Of a stretch of DNA of 64,000 nt, positions 62,186-64,000 are shown piece after piece. The DNA lies in the NCBI GenBank assembly GCA_030431475.1, contig JAUIJD010000003.1:62001-126000 (forward strand). The letters run 5' to 3'. Position 1 is the first letter of the stretch. Every line of letters starts with the position of its first letter. Position numbers and translations under genes: made by a program. Source of the DNA: Verrucomicrobiia bacterium (GTDB lineage Bacteria; Verrucomicrobiota; Verrucomicrobiia; Verrucomicrobiales; Akkermansiaceae). A model generated the notes under the pieces. It was not told the DNA's origin, ran no database searches, and was given only the letters and a program-made list of their open reading frames with translations.

Positions 62186-64000
62186 TCAACGGTAGCCCTT
62201 CAGCCACTCGACGAGGTCGGCGACGTCCTGCGCCGTCATCCCGAGTTGGTCGGCGTTGAGCATGAGCGAGCGCCCCATGTCGTGGCGGGACTTGATGCGG
62301 TTGCGCGGGATCATCTGGGTCAGGCCTCCGGTGGAAGTGGAGATCACCGGGTCGCCGTCGGAGATGATCATCCCGTCGACCCACTTGCCGTCCTTGAGCT
62401 GGATGGCGGTGCCCTCGTAGCCGTGGGCGATGTCGGCGTGGGGGTTGACGATCGCGCGGACGGTCATCGCCTCGCCCTGGCGGGCGGCCCAGCCGCGGAG
62501 ATCGGGGCCGTAGTGCGGGCCGGTGCCGTCGATGTGGTGGCACATCACGCATCGCATCGCGGCGTTCCTGCCACGGGCGGCGTCGCCCTCGAGGGCGAGA
62601 ACGTCCTCTTCCGAAAACTTGGTGGTCGCCGGTTTCCCCGGGACGATGCTCTCGCTGATCTCGATCTTCGACGGGTCGTAGATGCCGGTTTCCTTGAGAC
62701 GTTTCCGGAGGTCGTATTTCGCCCATGACCCGGTGCCTCGCTGCATCAGCCAGCCGACGGCGGCGTTCTTTGACGGAGCGTTCTTCTCGACGAGCTCGAA
62801 GAGCGCGTCCGCTGCGGCGGGGTCGTCGATGAATGACAGCGACTCGACGGCGAAATCGTGCTGGTCCTTGGTCAACTGCGGCGAGGCGGCGCGGGCCTTG
62901 AGGTCGGCGATGGCGGCGGTGGGCCACAGGCGCCAGGTGAGCCGGGCGAAGCGCTCGTCCCATTTCAGTGGATCGGTCATGTCAAACTCGGAACGGAGAT
63001 GGTTCCAGACGGCGTCCTCGTGCTTCTCGGCGCCGAGTCCAATGGCCTCGAGGTAGTTCTTGTCCTCGCCGTCCCAGCCTTTGGCGACGGTGGCGAGGAC
63101 CGGTGCGCTGGTTTCGGGGGCGAGCCCGCGCATCGCCAGCGCGGCGTCGCGGCGCAGGGCGGCGGACGCGTCCTTCGCGAGCGCGGCGGCCTCGGAGTGG
63201 AAATCCTGACCGGCCCGCCGAAGCGCCCGGAAGGCGACCAGGCGGTGCCGCTCGTTTCCGGAGGCGGTGAGCTCGCGGCAACGGGCGACGCCGTCGCTTC
63301 CAAGGTGGGGCAGAAGCCAGATCGCGCGCGCGGCGATCCAGGGGTTGGAGTCGGCGAGCACCTCAAGGACGGCCGGCAGGGCCGCGGCCCCCTGTTTTTT
63401 GAGGGCGTCGAAACCGGTCCAGCGGACGTTCACGGCCGGGCTGCGGAGGGCGGTGACGGCGCCCTCGATGGTGGCGAGGTCGATCGCCGGATTGGCCGGC
63501 TTGAAGCCCTTCGGCGCGATGCGGTAGATGGCGCCCGAGCAGGATTCGTCGAGGTCGGCGTGGCCGCCGACGCGCGGGTCGAACCAGTCGGCGACGTAGA
63601 GTGCGCCATCGGCCCCGACCACCACATCGGAGGGGCGGAACAGGACGGGGGCCTCCTTGCCCTCCCTGCCACCGGGCGTGACCTTCTGCTTCTTGCGGAC
63701 GCCGCCGGTGAAGTCGGCACCGTCGAACTCGCCCGTGGTGTTGGTGGTGAGCCAGTCGGTCCGCTCGAGCTTGTAGGTCGCTCCGTCGGGCTCGGGCTGG
63801 TAGCCGAAGATCACGTTGCGGGCTGCTTCGCAGCTGAGGAGCGTGCCGGCGTGCCCGGGACCGAGCGCGCCGTTCTCGTAGAAGGCGACGCCGGTGGGGG
63901 AGCCGCCGCCGTAGATGTCGCCGGCGTCGAAGGTGCCGGGGTCGTCCTGACGCCAGTGGGCGCGGCCGTGGTCCTGGCCGGGCCGCTTCACGGTGCGGTA
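62186..64000 (-). CDS. PVC-type HEAT-repeat and cytochrome c protein, C-terminal part
   Basis: The last 604 residues; the N-terminus lies beyond the right edge. The first 150 visible residues are the end of a beta-propeller of dehydrogenase type (VVVGADGALYVADWFDPRVGG). A HEAT-repeat array follows (about 170-400). The C-terminal 130 are a cytochrome c domain with heme motif CVMCHH, then ending KGYR. This propeller-HEAT-cytochrome layout is typical of Planctomycetes and Verrucomicrobia surface or periplasmic proteins linked to polysaccharide or sugar oxidation. The substrate is unknown. Confidence 0.85.
   Translation of the reverse strand, partial: YRTVKRPGQDHGRAHWRQDDPGTFDAGDIYGGGSPTGVAFYENGALGPGHAGTLLSCEAARNVIFGYQPEPDGATYKLERTDWLTTNTTGEFDGADFTGGVRKKQKVTPGGREGKEAPVLFRPSDVVVGADGALYVADWFDPRVGGHADLDESCSGAIYRIAPKGFKPANPAIDLATIEGAVTALRSPAVNVRWTGFDALKKQGAAALPAVLEVLADSNPWIAARAIWLLPHLGSDGVARCRELTASGNERHRLVAFRALRRAGQDFHSEAAALAKDASAALRRDAALAMRGLAPETSAPVLATVAKGWDGEDKNYLEAIGLGAEKHEDAVWNHLRSEFDMTDPLKWDERFARLTWRLWPTAAIADLKARAASPQLTKDQHDFAVESLSFIDDPAAADALFELVEKNAPSKNAAVGWLMQRGTGSWAKYDLRKRLKETGIYDPSKIEISESIVPGKPATTKFSEEDVLALEGDAARGRNAAMRCVMCHHIDGTGPHYGPDLRGWAARQGEAMTVRAIVNPHADIAHGYEGTAIQLKDGKWVDGMIISDGDPVISTSTGGLTQMIPRNRIKSRHDMGRSLMLNADQLGMTAQDVADLVEWLKGYR

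Overview
This window looks like chromosomal DNA of a high-G+C bacterium of the phylum Verrucomicrobiota, probably order Verrucomicrobiales (inference, no search run). Four things point there. A secretin / PilP-like / PilO-like / PilM-like / pilin / PilT-like order matches the Akkermansia Amuc_1098-1102 pilus locus. The ribosomal operon lacks tuf, rpsN and rpmD at their usual places, and Chlamydia also lacks rpsN and rpmD there. A HEAT-repeat plus cytochrome c protein of PVC type sits at the right edge. Secreted glycan-degrading and VCBS-repeat proteins are also present.

Layout. 1-8018 (minus): one leftward block encoding an ABC transporter, a His/Cys-rich protein, a PilT/GspE ATPase, a pilin-like protein and the pilus/type II secretion assembly proteins, ending in a secretin cut by the window edge. 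8383-18707 (plus): purM and purF, an acyl-CoA synthetase fused to a GNAT acetyltransferase, a histone-deacetylase-family enzyme, and a sodium-pumping oxaloacetate decarboxylase (gamma, alpha, beta). 18800-24445: a CAT-anticodon tRNA and a small glycan-degradation group (GH2, GH105-like, sialidase-like). 24882-40980 (plus): the str-S10-spc ribosomal protein cluster from rpsL through secY, adk and map. 41087-64000: mixed housekeeping and surface genes. These are a VCBS-repeat secreted protein, a cell-wall amidase, a multi-pass membrane protein, a 2-oxoacid:ferredoxin oxidoreductase, rpmB, a PhoD-like phosphatase, an ECF sigma factor with its likely regulator, CstA, a Na/Pi cotransporter, coaD, a YdjM-like membrane protein, a PL9-like pectate lyase and the C-terminal part of a cytochrome c protein.

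The most unusual signals are these. An exported coiled-coil protein gene sits inside the S10 operon between rpsS and rplV. Shine-Dalgarno sequences are almost absent across the whole ribosomal operon, while several other genes in the window have strong ones. A family of intergenic elements is built from short tandem units (7-, 8- and 10-mers), two of them with inverted copies facing each other. A very His/Cys-rich protein and an ABC transporter share a transcription unit with the pilus genes. No CRISPR array, rRNA operon, intact insertion sequence or prophage was seen.
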